A stretch of DNA of 64,000 bases from Rubrivivax sp. (GCA_027485165.1 JAIXRN010000017.1:175782-239781); one strand, 5' to 3'; positions 18,105 through 28,873 are shown, counted from the first letter of the stretch. Numbers and translations: made by a program. The notes: a model not told the origin generated them from the letters alone.

Positions 18105-19130
18105 ATGCCGATGCGATACACCGAACCGAAGGACCGAAGTGCCGAACTGCTGCGCCTGGCCTTGGCGCAGATGGGTCGGCAACCGGCCGCCTTCAATCCG
18201 CTGACCTTCACGCTCTGGTACGAGGTGGTGGCCGGCAGCAACCCGCGCCTGAACGCTGCCGTGCAGGCCCTGCAGGAAGCCGGTACCGCGATCGATGATG
18301 AGCGGGTGCTGCTGCTGTGCCGGGACCACGTATTCCCGCCCGACGAAGACAACCTGGACCGCGTGCGTTCCGACATGCAGCAGCTGCTGCTGGGCGTGCA
18401 GCGCCGTGCCGGCGACACCGGCCGCCATGCTGGCGACTACGGCGCACAGCTGGCCGAGCTGACGCAGGTGCTGGCCACTCGCGACGCTGAACGCATCAGC
18501 CCGCAGGTGGACGGGGTGATCGAGGGCACCGTGCGCATGAAGCAGTCCGTGGATGACCTGCAGGCGCAGATGCAGGCCAGCCAGCATGAAGTCGAGCGCC
18601 TGCGCCTGGCGCTGGAGCGAGCGCGTAGCGAAGCCCTGATCGACCCGCTGACGGGCGTGCTGAACCGCAAGGGCTTCGACAAGACGCTGCGCGCGATGCT
18701 GGACGCGCAGCCGCCCGAAGGCAGCACGCATGTGCTGGTGATGCTGGACATCGACCACTTCAAGAAGGTCAACGACACCCACGGGCACCTGATCGGCGAC
18801 CGTGTCATCCAGGGCCTGGGCGAGATCCTGCGCGCAACCGTGAAGGGGCCGCAGGCGGTGGCTGCGCGCTACGGTGGCGAGGAATTCGCCATCCTGCTGC
18901 CGCAGACATCGCTGGCCAGTTCGCAGCAGATCACCGAAGCGGTGCGTGCGCGCACCAAGGCGCTGAAGATCCGCAACCGCAGCACGCAGGAAGTTCTGGT
19001 CACCGTCACCGTCTCGGGCGGGGTGGCGGCCTGGCGGCCCGGCGACGCAGCCGACGACCTGGTGGCGCGTGCTGACGCTGCGCTGTACGCGTCGAAGAAG
19101 GCCGGGCGCGACCGCATCACCGTGGTCTGA
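18105..19130 (+). CDS. Diguanylate cyclase (GGDEF domain)
   Basis: About 341 residues from ATG 18105 (ATG 18111 or GTG 18063 are alternatives). The N-terminal 170 residues are helical without membrane segments, with a coiled-coil stretch (DDLQAQMQASQHEVERLRLA) before the catalytic part. The GGDEF domain begins EALIDPLTGVLNRKGFDKTL, contains LDIDHFKKVNDTHGHLIGD and active-site RYGGEEFAILLPQ; the second-Gly/Glu form GGEEF is catalytically competent. An RxxD inhibitory site five residues before it is not obvious. It would make c-di-GMP in the cytoplasm. A PilZ protein is encoded at 28870, but no direct link is shown. Confidence 0.92.
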   Translation: MPMRYTEPKDRSAELLRLALAQMGRQPAAFNPLTFTLWYEVVAGSNPRLNAAVQALQEAGTAIDDERVLLLCRDHVFPPDEDNLDRVRSDMQQLLLGVQRRAGDTGRHAGDYGAQLAELTQVLATRDAERISPQVDGVIEGTVRMKQSVDDLQAQMQASQHEVERLRLALERARSEALIDPLTGVLNRKGFDKTLRAMLDAQPPEGSTHVLVMLDIDHFKKVNDTHGHLIGDRVIQGLGEILRATVKGPQAVAARYGGEEFAILLPQTSLASSQQITEAVRARTKALKIRNRSTQEVLVTVTVSGGVAAWRPGDAADDLVARADAALYASKKAGRDRITVV

Positions 19131-19154
19131 TCGAGCTGGTCGCCAAGCCTGCAG

Positions 19155-20069
19155 TCAATTCGCCGCGCTGGCGCCACGCCGGCGCCAGTCCAGCAGCAGG
19201 GCGAACAGTGCCCCTGCCGACAGCACGCAGCCCAGCAGCAGCGGGCTGGCCAGGGCTCGCAGCGCTGACAGGTAGTCCTGCAGCAGCCAGGCCGGCACTT
19301 CCTTCAGGGCCTGCGCCGGCGACAGCTTTGAATCGGCCTGCAAAGCTTCCTGCCCGGCACCGAGCACAGCCTGCCCCGCGTGGCGCAGCACCTCACCCAG
19401 CGTCAGCGCCACAGCCCCCTGGCCCAGCCAGCGGTCCAGCATCAGCTGGGCCACGACGAGGGCCAGCAGCAGCACCGGCAGGCCCCAGCGCTTGAGGTAG
19501 GCGTTCGCCAGCACCACGGCCAGCAGCAGGGGTGCAGCCCACAGCACCGCCAGCGGCAGGCCCACCAGCCCGCGCAGCACCAGGGCCAGCGCGGCCGGTA
19601 CCAGGTCGGCCCAGGGCAGGGCCAGCCAGGCGCTGAAGCCGACCAGCCTCGTCACCAGCAGAACCGAAGCCAGCCAGCCGCCGGCCAGGCCCACCACCAG
19701 GGCCGCGGCCGGCACCAGCAGCAGGTGCGTCAGCAGTGGCGCAGCCAGGCTGGCCGTGTGCGAGGTGGGTAGCGACAACCAGAATTCCACCGATCGGTCG
19801 CCATGGTCGCGGCGTGCCAGCCCGGTGAGCAGGATCAGCGACGTGGCAGCCAGGATCACGAAGGTGACGATCGTGCCGGCGCCCAGCGCGATCATCGCCA
19901 GCATCGTGGGGAAATCAGGGCCGGCACGTTCTGCGGTGTCGAAGTCCAGTTCGATTTGGCCGAAAGACAGGCCCAGCAGGGCCAGGCCCAGAGGCACCCC
20001 GGCCAGCAGGGTCCAGCCGAAACGGTGCTGCAGCCATTCGCGCTGGATCAGCGCTGGGAAAGCGTTCAT
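19155..20069 (-). CDS. ABC-2 type exporter permease
   Basis: 304 residues, multi-helix membrane protein. It starts MNAFPALIQREWLQHRFGWT, the typical cytoplasmic leader of ABC-2 permeases, followed by a large periplasmic segment with DFDTAERAGPDFP and five further hydrophobic segments. It follows the ATPase gene by 35 bases on the same strand, making a three-gene operon with the GntR regulator. Substrate is unknown; similar YtrA-controlled exporters respond to cell-wall or antimicrobial stress. Confidence 0.82.
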   Translation of the reverse strand: MNAFPALIQREWLQHRFGWTLLAGVPLGLALLGLSFGQIELDFDTAERAGPDFPTMLAMIALGAGTIVTFVILAATSLILLTGLARRDHGDRSVEFWLSLPTSHTASLAAPLLTHLLLVPAAALVVGLAGGWLASVLLVTRLVGFSAWLALPWADLVPAALALVLRGLVGLPLAVLWAAPLLLAVVLANAYLKRWGLPVLLLALVVAQLMLDRWLGQGAVALTLGEVLRHAGQAVLGAGQEALQADSKLSPAQALKEVPAWLLQDYLSALRALASPLLLGCVLSAGALFALLLDWRRRGASAAN

Positions 20070-20104
20070 GGTGGGGGGCTCCGGGGCAGGTCAGAAACTG
20101 AACA

Positions 20105-20997
<893 letters not shown>

Positions 20998-21001
<4 letters not shown>

Positions 21002-21351
21002 GTCGTGGGTTCCCATTGCAGTTGTTCGGCGCTGATGCCCAGGCGGCGCAGCCGGTCGCGCAGGCGCGGCCATTCGGTTTGCAGGAAGCGCTGGCGTTCG
21101 GCCGCGCGCAGGCGTTCACGCGCACCGGCGGTGACGAACAAGCCCAGCCCGCGCCGGGTCTCCAGCAGGCCTTCGTCGCCCAGGGCCTGCAGCGCGCGCT
21201 GCACCGTCAGCGGGTTCAGCAGGTGCTGCGTGGCCAGGGCCCGCACCGAAGGCATGGCCTGGCCTTCGGGCGGCTGCCCGTCCAGCAGTTGAGCGGCCAG
21301 CAGGTCGGCCAGCTGCTGGTAGATGGGTTGTCGGTCGTCCCAGGTCGGCAT
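20998..21351 (-). CDS. GntR-family regulator, YtrA subfamily
   Basis: 117 residues from ATG 21351. The winged-helix DNA-binding domain is complete: DDRQPIYQQLADLLAAQLLD, then MPSVRALATQHLLNPLTVQRA and LGDEGLLETRRGLGLFVTAG. The C-terminal extension is only about 40 residues, so there is no large ligand domain, which is the YtrA pattern. It is the first gene of an operon with an ABC exporter and probably represses it by binding the inverted repeat upstream. Confidence 0.9.
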
Positions 21352-21368
21352 GGTGCGCGGTCCCCTTG

Positions 21369-21392
21369 GGTGTGTTGCTGAGGTAGCACACC
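21369..21392. promoter_or_regulatory. Candidate operator GGTGTG-N12-CACACC upstream of the GntR gene
   Basis: An inverted repeat with 6-bp perfect arms lies 18 bases upstream of the regulator start, the position expected for autoregulation. The inner part TTGCT-N-AGC adds partial symmetry. Assignment to the adjacent GntR protein is inferred from location. Confidence 0.45.
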
Positions 21393-21500
21393 ATAGCAGC
21401 GGGGGCGGGGCGCAGCACCGGTCATGCGACAGGTTGCAGATGCGGCCGACTGGCCGCGCGGGCCCGAAAGCCACCCCGCGGCCATTCCCGGCCCCGCGGC

Positions 21501-22649
21501 TTACATCGCCGCTTGCAGCATCTGCAGGTAGTCGTCGCGCGTGGCGATGCGCGGGTTGGTCTTGTGGCAATGGTCGGCCATCGCGCCGTCGACAACGCGG
21601 TCGAACACCTCGTCCTTCACGCCCATCGCGCGCAGCCCGCTGGGCAGGCCCAGGCGGGCGTTCAGGGCGGTGACGGCGTCGGCCAGGGCATGGCCAGCGC
21701 TGTCGCAGCCCGGCAGGCCGATGGCTTGCGCCATGCGTTGCAGCCGCTGTTCGGCCTGGATCGAAGGCGCGCTGGCATTGAAGCGGATCACCGCCGGCAG
21801 GAACATCGCGTTCAGTGTGCCGTGGTGCAGCCGCGGGTTCACACCGCCCAGGCTGTGGCTGAGCGAATGCACGCAGCCCAGGCCTTTCTGGAACGCCATC
21901 GCGCCCTGCATGCTGGCGCTGAGCATGTTCCAGCGCGCGCTGATGTCGCGGCCGTCGCGCGTGGCGCGTTCGATGTGCGCCCAGCCGCGCGCCAGCCCGT
22001 CCAGCGCGATGCCGTCAGCCGGCGGGTTCACGGCCGGGGCCATGAAGGTTTCCAGGCAGTGGGCAATGGCGTCCATGCCCGTGGCGGCGGTCAGGCCCGG
22101 GGGCAGGGCCAGGGTCAGTTCCGGGTCCAGCAGCGCGGCTTTCGGCAGCAGGTGCCAGCTGTGGAAGCCCAGCTTGCGGCCGTCGTCGACGATGACGATG
22201 GCGCCGCGCGCCACTTCGCTGCCGGTGCCGGCCGTGGTGGGCACGGCGATCAAGGGCAGCACCCGGTCGGTGATCAGGCTGCTGCCGCCTTCGATCGTGG
22301 CGTAGGTCTTCAGCGGGCCCGGGTGGGTGGCCGCGATCGCCACGCCCTTGGCCAGGTCGATGCTGCTGCCCCCGCCCACCGCTACCAGGCCGTCGCAGCC
22401 TTCGCGGCGCAGCTGGTCGACGGCGGCGCGCACGGCGGCTTCTGTGGGGTTGGAAGGCGTCTGGTCGAATACGGCGTGGGGCAGGGCGCCCAGTGCGTCC
22501 AGCGCCGGCTGCAGCACGCCGGCGGCGCGCACCCCGGCATCGGTCACCAGCAGCGGGCGGCGCATGCCTGCGCGCTCGCATTCGGCTGCCAGCAGGCGCA
22601 CCACGCCGGGGTCGATGTCGATCTGGGTCAGGTACAGGATGCGGGCCAT
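21501..22649 (-). CDS. Iron-containing alcohol dehydrogenase
   Basis: 382 residues from ATG 22649. Group III Fe-ADH features are NAD-binding VAVGGGSSIDLAKGVA, PTTAGTGSEVARGAIV and metal ligands in GMDAIAHCLE (Asp/His), GCVHSLSHSLGG and PRLHHGTLNAM (His). The length matches the family. The substrate is unknown; 4-hydroxybutyrate or lactaldehyde type enzymes share these motifs. It diverges from the esterase gene with a 93-base gap that must hold both promoters. Confidence 0.92.
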   Translation of the reverse strand: MARILYLTQIDIDPGVVRLLAAECERAGMRRPLLVTDAGVRAAGVLQPALDALGALPHAVFDQTPSNPTEAAVRAAVDQLRREGCDGLVAVGGGSSIDLAKGVAIAATHPGPLKTYATIEGGSSLITDRVLPLIAVPTTAGTGSEVARGAIVIVDDGRKLGFHSWHLLPKAALLDPELTLALPPGLTAATGMDAIAHCLETFMAPAVNPPADGIALDGLARGWAHIERATRDGRDISARWNMLSASMQGAMAFQKGLGCVHSLSHSLGGVNPRLHHGTLNAMFLPAVIRFNASAPSIQAEQRLQRMAQAIGLPGCDSAGHALADAVTALNARLGLPSGLRAMGVKDEVFDRVVDGAMADHCHKTNPRIATRDDYLQMLQAAM

Positions 22650-22742
22650 GGCGGGTGGGCAGGGCGGGTGGCGGGGGGGAAAGTATGCTCTGGCGACCGG
22701 TTTTTTCCAGGGCCTGGCCCTCAGCCATCCGAATTGCCGACG

Positions 22743-23678
22743 ATGTCCCTGCAGTTGCTTTCCCCTGCCATGGCCGGTTTGCTGGACCGCATCCGCCGCG
22801 CCAACTACGCGCCGTTCCACACCATGACGCCGGCCCAGGCACGGGCGGCCTACCTGGCCGGCGCCGAAGTGCTGGACCTGCCGCGCGCCGCGCTGCCGCG
22901 GGTGCAGGACATCCAGCTGCCCGGCGGTGACGGCCAGCCGCGCCCGGCGCGGCTGTATGCGCCTTCGCGCGAGCCCCTGCCGGTGCTGCTGTACCTGCAC
23001 GGGGGCGGCTTCGTCATCGGCGGCATCGAAACGCACGACAGCCTTTGCCGGCAACTGGCCCTGCGCAGCGGCGTGGCCGTGGTGTCGCTGGACTACCGGC
23101 TGGCCCCTGAACACCCGTTTCCCGCAGCCGTGGAAGACAGCTGGGCGGCGATGAAGGCGCTGACCGCCAGCCCGCAGCACCTGGACTTGCGCGCAGGGCC
23201 GATTGCCGTGGGTGGCGACAGTGCCGGCGGCACGCTGGCGGCGGTCTGCGCACTGCAGGCGCGCGACATCGGCCTGCCGCTGGCGCTGCAGCTGCTCATC
23301 ACGCCCGGCACGGCCGCCCATGCCGAAACGCCTTCGCACAAGCTGTTTGCCAATGGCTTTCTGCTGGAAGCGGCGGGCATCGACTGGTTCTTCGACCACA
23401 CGCTGCCGCGTTCGCAACGCAGCGACTGGCGCTTCGCGCCGCTGCTGGCCGAAGTCGACGGCGTAGCCCCAGCCTACGTGCTGCTGGCCGAATGCGACCC
23501 GCTGGTGGACGAAGGCCTGGCCTACGCCGACCGGCTGCGTGCCGCCGGGGTGCCCGTGCAGCTGGACCTGGTGCGCGGGGTCACCCACGACTTCCTGAAA
23601 ATGGGCCGCGCGCTGAAGGTGGCGGTGCAGGCCCAGCAGGACCTGGCTGCTGCGCTACGGCAGGCGCTGAACCCCTGA
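22743..23678 (+). CDS. Alpha/beta hydrolase, hormone-sensitive lipase family
   Basis: 311 residues, ATG at 22743. The oxyanion-hole motif LYLHGGGFVIGG and nucleophile GDSAGGTLAAV are diagnostic of HSL-type (family IV) esterases; the Asp and His are in LLAECDPLVDEGLAY and GVTHDFLKMG. No signal peptide, so it is cytoplasmic. The substrate is probably a short-chain ester. It precedes the thioesterase gene by 22 bases and may be co-transcribed with it. Confidence 0.92.
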   Translation: MSLQLLSPAMAGLLDRIRRANYAPFHTMTPAQARAAYLAGAEVLDLPRAALPRVQDIQLPGGDGQPRPARLYAPSREPLPVLLYLHGGGFVIGGIETHDSLCRQLALRSGVAVVSLDYRLAPEHPFPAAVEDSWAAMKALTASPQHLDLRAGPIAVGGDSAGGTLAAVCALQARDIGLPLALQLLITPGTAAHAETPSHKLFANGFLLEAAGIDWFFDHTLPRSQRSDWRFAPLLAEVDGVAPAYVLLAECDPLVDEGLAYADRLRAAGVPVQLDLVRGVTHDFLKMGRALKVAVQAQQDLAAALRQALNP

Positions 23679-23700
23679 ATCCCTGAACACCCCCCAGCCC

Positions 23701-24627
23701 ATGGCCCAGCCCGACCGCGCCCCTGCGCCCGAACGCCAGCACTTCCGCTTCTTCGACCGCCTGCGCGTGCGCTGGGCCGAAGTGGACATGCAGAAGATCG
23801 TCTTCAACGGCCACTACCTGATGTACTTCGACACCGCCGTGGCGGCCTACTGGCGCGCGCTGGCGCTGCCCTACCACGACACCCTGCACGCGCTGCAAGG
23901 CGACCTGTACGTACGCAAGGCCACGCTGGAATACGAAGGTTCGGCGCGCTACGACGAGGTCTGCGACGTGGGCCTGCGCTGCGCCCGCATCGGCAACAGT
24001 TCGATGCTGTTCCAGGCGGCACTGTTCCGCGGTGAACAGCGCCTGGTGCATGGCGACCTGGTCTACGTATTTGCCGACCCCCTGACGCAGACCCCCCGGC
24101 CGGTGCCGCCTGCACTGCGGGCCGTGCTGGAAGACCACGAGGCGGGCGCTGCCATGCTGACGATCCAGGAAGCGCGCTGGCCCGAGGCGGCCGCTGATGT
24201 CACATCGCTGCGCTCAGCCGCAGAGACAGACGCGCCCGGCCGGGCGGCCACGACGATGGCCGACGCCCGAGACGGCGCAGCGGTGCATCTGTTAGCACAC
24301 AACCGCTTGGGCCGCGCCGTGGCGTGCGGCTCGCTTGTGGGTGAGCAGGGCCAGGCAGGCGACGTCAGCAGCCTGCTGGTTGTGGCCGCCCTGCGCGGCA
24401 GTGGCATCGGGGGTGCAGTACTGGCGGCATTGGTCGAATGGGCCCGGCAGCGGGGCCTGACCAGCCTGCAAGCGGATGTGCCGCGCGAAGCCGCCCGCCT
24501 GTTTGCCCGCGCCGGGTTCATATCGGCATCAGATGCCCGGCAGCCGCTTGCCGCGGCGCCTTCTGCGCCTTCAGCGCCTTCAGCGCCGTCAGTTCCTCTA
24601 ACCCGGATGCTGCTCGTGCTGGGCTGA
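23701..24627 (+). CDS. YbgC/FadM-type acyl-CoA thioesterase fused to GNAT acetyltransferase
   Basis: 308 residues. The first 140 form a hotdog thioesterase: VRWAEVDMQKIVFNGHYLMY is the 4-hydroxybenzoyl-CoA thioesterase-type motif, with Asp as the catalytic residue. Residues about 155-305 form a GNAT fold, with acetyl-CoA loop LRGSGIGGAVLAALVEWARQ and ARLFARAGFISA. A short Ala/Pro/Ser repeat (SAPSAPSAPS) precedes the last strand. The first part would hydrolyse short acyl-CoA; the second would acetylate a small substrate. Gene fusions of this sort are known in Burkholderiales as I recall. Confidence 0.88.
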   Translation: MAQPDRAPAPERQHFRFFDRLRVRWAEVDMQKIVFNGHYLMYFDTAVAAYWRALALPYHDTLHALQGDLYVRKATLEYEGSARYDEVCDVGLRCARIGNSSMLFQAALFRGEQRLVHGDLVYVFADPLTQTPRPVPPALRAVLEDHEAGAAMLTIQEARWPEAAADVTSLRSAAETDAPGRAATTMADARDGAAVHLLAHNRLGRAVACGSLVGEQGQAGDVSSLLVVAALRGSGIGGAVLAALVEWARQRGLTSLQADVPREAARLFARAGFISASDARQPLAAAPSAPSAPSAPSVPLTRMLLVLG

Positions 24628-24672
24628 ACCAGGCGCCTGCCGGTAGCGTGGGCCAGGCTGAACTGCTAGCGC

Positions 24673-24990
24673 TCAGGCGCTGATGAACGCCTCGAAATGA
24701 CGTTGCGGCGCGCCCAGCGCCTGCAGGCCTGCGGTGCCTGCGGCGGCGATGGCGTGCTCCAAGGCGGCGTCGACGCCGTCGGGCGCTGCATAGGTTTCCA
24801 TCACGGTCACCAGCCCCGGCATGGTTTCCGCCACGGCCGGTGGGGCGGCGCTGGCAGGGGCGCGACGGTACAGCCCCGCACGCAGGCCCTGGTTGGCAGC
24901 GCACAGCTGGGCCTGCCATGCCCGCGCAGCCGCCAGCGCGGCTTCAGCCTGGCTGGCGGACACTTTCCAGTAAATGAACAGGCTGCGCAT
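24673..24990 (-). CDS. DUF4936 family protein
   Basis: 105 residues starting MRSLFIYWKVSASQAEAALA, then GLRAGLYRRA and VTVMETYAAPDG, ending HFEAFISA. This is the compact ferredoxin-like pattern of DUF4936, a small family common in Burkholderiales and usually next to ygfZ. It lies 53 bases after ygfZ on the same strand. Function is unknown. Confidence 0.8.
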   Translation of the reverse strand: MRSLFIYWKVSASQAEAALAAARAWQAQLCAANQGLRAGLYRRAPASAAPPAVAETMPGLVTVMETYAAPDGVDAALEHAIAAAGTAGLQALGAPQRHFEAFISA

Positions 24991-25043
24991 GGTGGCTGCC
25001 GGGGGCCTGGGGAGATGCGGAAAACTCAGGAAGGCTCTGGGCC

Positions 25044-26060
25044 TCAGGGCACTTCTTCGGCGATCGCGTACGGCAAGGGCTGCAGCGCCAGCAGCGGCCC
25101 GGCGGCACCGCCGGCGTGCAGGCTGCCGCCTTCCAGCGCGGCCAGCTTCAGTTCGACCAGGGCGCTGTAGCGGCCGCTGGCCAGGCTGCCCGCCAGCACC
25201 ACCATGCCGGCGGGTTGGTCGGCGTCGCCGCTGTGGAAGACCTCCTGCCCTGGCTGCAGCGGCTGGGTGCTGGTCAGCACCTGCGCGCGGCGCTTGATGG
25301 TGCCGCGGTACTGGCTGCGCGCCACCACTTCCTGGCCCGGGTAGCAGCCTTTTCTGAAGCTGACTCCGCCGACCTGTTCGAAATTCACCATCTGCGGTAC
25401 GAACTGTTCAGCAGTGGCCGCCAAGATGCGTGGCACGCCGCTGTGTGCTTCCAGGGCTTGCCAGACGGCCGGGGCCAGCGCCGGTCCTTCGGTCACGGCG
25501 GGCGAGCCGGGCGGGGCGGCATACAACCAGCGCGGCACGGCCTGACCGTCGACGACGGCATCGGGCAGCCGCACTGCGTGCGCGTCGCCCTGCCGCGTGT
25601 GCGACCAGATTGCCGCATCGGCGGCTGCCCCGGGGGCCGCCGTGGTGCCGGCAAGCCCCCACAGCGCCAGCTCGGCGCTGGCGTCACTGAGCTTGCAACG
25701 TGCGCGCAGCACGAACATCTGCAGCCGCTTCAGCACGCCGGGCAGCAGGTCAGCGCTGCAGGCCAGCAGGAGCTGGTCAGGCGCTGCCCGCCAGACCACG
25801 AAACTGGCCATCAGCCTGCCCTTGGGCGAGCAATAGCCGGCCAGCGTGGCGCGGTCGGGCGTGAGGGCTTCGACGTCCTGGGTCAGCTGGCCCTGCAGGA
25901 ACTTGGCAGCGTCTTCACCCTGGGCGCGGATCAGCCCCCAGTCGTCCAGTCGGGTAGTGCCTGCAAAGCCGGCAAGGCCGGCCAGGGCAGGCGGGTCGGA
26001 CGGAGAAAGCGCCGGGTGCGGCGCAGGCTGCGGGGCGGGCAGGGCGGTGTCGGTGACCAT
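25044..26060 (-). CDS. ygfZ: Folate-binding YgfZ protein
   Basis: 338 residues from ATG 26060. The family hallmark KGCYPGQEVVARSQYRG, with the conserved Cys, is present, and the GcvT-like fold begins DDWGLIRAQGEDAAKFLQGQLTQDV. YgfZ helps Fe-S cluster enzymes such as MiaB using folate. The start codon complement sits within CCATGG, which also contains an in-frame ATG for mltG on the other strand. The first 30 residues are Pro/Ala-rich and probably disordered. Confidence 0.92.
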   Translation of the reverse strand: MVTDTALPAPQPAPHPALSPSDPPALAGLAGFAGTTRLDDWGLIRAQGEDAAKFLQGQLTQDVEALTPDRATLAGYCSPKGRLMASFVVWRAAPDQLLLACSADLLPGVLKRLQMFVLRARCKLSDASAELALWGLAGTTAAPGAAADAAIWSHTRQGDAHAVRLPDAVVDGQAVPRWLYAAPPGSPAVTEGPALAPAVWQALEAHSGVPRILAATAEQFVPQMVNFEQVGGVSFRKGCYPGQEVVARSQYRGTIKRRAQVLTSTQPLQPGQEVFHSGDADQPAGMVVLAGSLASGRYSALVELKLAALEGGSLHAGGAAGPLLALQPLPYAIAEEVP

Positions 26061-26082
26061 GGCGTCATTATCATCAGCCGCC

Positions 26083-27114
26083 ATGTCGCGTCGGTCCTTG
26101 CTGTCTCGGCTGGCCCGGGGGCTGGCGGTCTTGTTGCTGCTGCTGGCGCTGGCCGCAGCCGCCGCCGCCTGGCTGGCTTGGCGCTGGCTGGACGCGCCCC
26201 TGGCGCTGCGCCAGCCCAGCGTGGAACTCTCCATCGAGCCCGGCACCACGCCGCGCGCCGTGGCCCAGGCCTGGGCCGATGCCGGTGTGCAGACATCGCC
26301 ACTGTGGCTGTACGAATGGTTTCGCTGGTCGGGCCAGAGCCGCCAGATCCGCGCCGGCAGCTACGAAATCGAAACCGGCGCCACCCCGCGCAGCCTGTTG
26401 GCCAAGCTGGTGCAGGGCGATGAAGCGATGGAACAGGTGCGCTTCATCGAAGGCTGGACGCTGCGCCAACTGCGCGAAGCCCTGGCGCGCGCTCCCCAGC
26501 TGAAGCCCAGCACGGCAGGCCTGGACGACGCTGCGCTGATGGCGGCCGTGGGCAGCCCCGGCGTGCCAGCGGAAGGGCGCTTCTTTCCCGACACCTACCG
26601 CTACAGCCGCGGCGTCAGCGACCTGACCGTCTTGAAGCGCGCTCACCGCGCGATGCAGCAGCAGCTGGCCGCAGCCTGGGCGCAGCGTGCACCCGATTCG
26701 CCGCTGAAGAGCCCCGACGAGGCCTTGATCCTGGCGTCCATCGTCGAAAAGGAAACCGGTCTGGCGGCCGAGCGCGGCCTGGTGGCCGGCGTGTTCGTGA
26801 ACCGCTTGCGCATCGGCATGCCGCTGCAGACCGACCCTACGGTGATCTACGGGCTGGGCGCCAGCTTCGACGGCAACCTGCGCCGGCGCGACCTGGAAGC
26901 CGACACGCCGTACAACACCTACACGCGCGGCGGCCTGCCACCCACCCCGATCTCGCTGCCTGGCCTGGCTTCGCTGCGCGCGGCGGTTCAGCCGGCAGCG
27001 ACGCCCGCGCTGTACTTCGTGGCACGCGGCGACGGCAGCGGGCGCAGCGTCTTCAGCACCAGCCTGGCCGACCATAATCGCGCCGTGAACCAATACCAGC
27101 GCGGCGGCCGGTGA
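26083..27114 (+). CDS. mltG: Endolytic murein transglycosylase MltG
   Basis: 343 residues from ATG 26083 (in-frame ATG at 26059 is possible). One N-terminal membrane helix ([20 protein letters not shown]) is followed by a LysM-like part ([20 protein letters not shown]), then the YceG catalytic region [34 protein letters not shown] with the catalytic Glu, and [27 protein letters not shown]. It cuts nascent peptidoglycan strands at the inner membrane. It overlaps tmk by 4 bases, as in the widespread mltG-tmk-holB cluster. Confidence 0.95.
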   Translation: MSRRSLLSRLARGLAVLLLLLALAAAAAAWLAWRWLDAPLALRQPSVELSIEPGTTPRAVAQAWADAGVQTSPLWLYEWFRWSGQSRQIRAGSYEIETGATPRSLLAKLVQGDEAMEQVRFIEGWTLRQLREALARAPQLKPSTAGLDDAALMAAVGSPGVPAEGRFFPDTYRYSRGVSDLTVLKRAHRAMQQQLAAAWAQRAPDSPLKSPDEALILASIVEKETGLAAERGLVAGVFVNRLRIGMPLQTDPTVIYGLGASFDGNLRRRDLEADTPYNTYTRGGLPPTPISLPGLASLRAAVQPAATPALYFVARGDGSGRSVFSTSLADHNRAVNQYQRGGR

Positions 27115-27806
27115 ACGCGGGCCGGGCGGCACGCGGCCGCTTTATCACCCTGGAAGGCATCGACGGCGCGGGCAAAAGTTCGCACCTTCAGAGCATCCAC
27201 GACTGGCTGCAAGCGCGCGGCCTGCAGGTGGTGACCACGCGCGAACCGGGGGGCACTCCGCTGGCCGAGACCCTGCGCGAACTGGTGCTGCACCAGCCCA
27301 TGGACGCGCTGACCGAAGCCCTGCTGGTATTCGCCGCGCGGCGCGACCACGTGCAGCAGGTCATCGCGCCAGCGCTGGCGCGTGGCGTCTGGGTGCTGTG
27401 CGACCGCTTCACTGACGCCAGCTTTGCCTACCAGGGCGGCGGTCGCGGCTTTGACCTGGGCCTGCTGCAGACCCTGGAAACCTGGGTGCAGCAGGGTCCA
27501 CCCGCCCTGCAACCCGACTTGACGCTGTGGTTTGACGCACCAGCCGCCACGGCCGCGGCGAGGCGCGCCGCCGTCCGCACGCCCGACCGTTTCGAAGCCC
27601 AGGACGAGGCCTTTTTTGACCGCGTACGGGCCGGCTACGCGGCCCGCGCTGCCGCGGCGCCCGGGCGCTTCGCCCGGCTGGACGCCGCTGGTAGCCGCGA
27701 AGCCGTCTGGCAGCAAGTGCTGGCCGTGCTGCAGGCGCGCTGGGGCGGGCTTCACGCCCACACGGACGGCGCCGGCCCCAGCCCGTCACCCGGAGCCGTT
27801 CCATGA
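27111..27806 (+). CDS. tmk: Thymidylate kinase
   Basis: 231 residues, GTG start overlapping the mltG stop. P-loop [36 protein letters not shown] and [17 protein letters not shown] are the standard TMPK motifs. The lid region [16 protein letters not shown] contains the conserved Arg/Phe pair. It phosphorylates dTMP to dTDP. It overlaps holB by 4 bases. Confidence 0.96.
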   Translation: MNAGRAARGRFITLEGIDGAGKSSHLQSIHDWLQARGLQVVTTREPGGTPLAETLRELVLHQPMDALTEALLVFAARRDHVQQVIAPALARGVWVLCDRFTDASFAYQGGGRGFDLGLLQTLETWVQQGPPALQPDLTLWFDAPAATAAARRAAVRTPDRFEAQDEAFFDRVRAGYAARAAAAPGRFARLDAAGSREAVWQQVLAVLQARWGGLHAHTDGAGPSPSPGAVP

Positions 27807-28873
27807 TGCCGGTGGCCGACGCCCAGGGCCATCTGCCGCTGCCCTGGCTGGCAGGCCCGCTGGCCGCAGCGCTGCGCCAGCAGCGCGGCCACGCCACCCT
27901 GGTGCACGGCGCAGCAGGCGTGGGCGCGCTGGAATTCGCCCTGGCGCTGGCGCAGGCCCTGCTGTGCGAAGCCGCTGCCCCTGGCCTGCCCCCGGCGCCG
28001 CCCTGCGGGCATTGCGGCAGTTGCCGGCTGCTGCAGTCCGGCCTGCACCCCGACCTGTTCGTGCTGCTGCCGGAAGCGCACAGGCGCGACACCGGCTGGC
28101 TGCTGGCCACCGACAAGCCCGAAGGCGACGAACTGAAGCGCAAGCCCAGCCGCCAGGTGCGCATCGACGAGGTGCGCGCCCTGATCGACTGGTCGCACAA
28201 GACCAGCGCGCGCGGCCGCGGCAAGCTGGTGGTGCTGCACCCGGCCGAGGCGTTGAACCTGCAGTCCGCCAGCGCCCTGCTGAAGACCCTGGAAGAACCG
28301 CCCACCGGCACCCGCCTGGTGCTGACCACGTCAGACCCGGCCCTGCTGCTGCCCACCGTCTGCAGCCGCTGCCAGCGCCTGGCGCTGCCGGCCCCGCCGG
28401 CCGATGTGGCCGCGGCGTGGCTGGCAGGGCAGGGCGTGGCGCAGCCCGACGTGCTGCTGGCGGCCTGCAACGGCCGCCCCCTGGAAGCCCGGGCCCTGGC
28501 GGCCGCTGGCGTGGACGCTGCCGCCTGGGCTGCGCTGCCCGGGGCGGTGGCCCGCGGCCACACCGGCGGGCTGAGCGGCTGGCCGCCGCCGCTGCTGGTG
28601 GACGCGCTGCAGAAGCTCTGCCACGACGCGCTGGCGCGCAGTGTGGGCGGCTCGCCGCGCTACTTCCCGGCCGCCAGCCTGCCGGCTGCCGCCGCGCTGC
28701 CAGGCCTGCTGGACTGGGCAAACGAGCTGTCGCGCGTGGCCCGGCATGCCGACCATCCCTGGAGCGAAGGCCTGCTGCTCGACGCCCTGGTGCAGCAAGG
28801 CCGGCAAGCCTTGGCATCTGCCACGGCAAGCGGCCGGGCCGGGGCGCCGGCCGCCGCTAAACTGCGCCCATGA
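27803..28873 (+). CDS. holB: DNA polymerase III delta' subunit
   Basis: 356 residues, ATG at 27803. The zinc-binding [17 protein letters not shown] segment and [46 protein letters not shown] are diagnostic. The P-loop region reads [12 protein letters not shown], lacking the Lys of Walker A, which is normal for delta'. It is part of the clamp loader. Its stop overlaps the ATG of the PilZ gene. Confidence 0.95.
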   Translation: MMPVADAQGHLPLPWLAGPLAAALRQQRGHATLVHGAAGVGALEFALALAQALLCEAAAPGLPPAPPCGHCGSCRLLQSGLHPDLFVLLPEAHRRDTGWLLATDKPEGDELKRKPSRQVRIDEVRALIDWSHKTSARGRGKLVVLHPAEALNLQSASALLKTLEEPPTGTRLVLTTSDPALLLPTVCSRCQRLALPAPPADVAAAWLAGQGVAQPDVLLAACNGRPLEARALAAAGVDAAAWAALPGAVARGHTGGLSGWPPPLLVDALQKLCHDALARSVGGSPRYFPAASLPAAAALPGLLDWANELSRVARHADHPWSEGLLLDALVQQGRQALASATASGRAGAPAAAKLRP

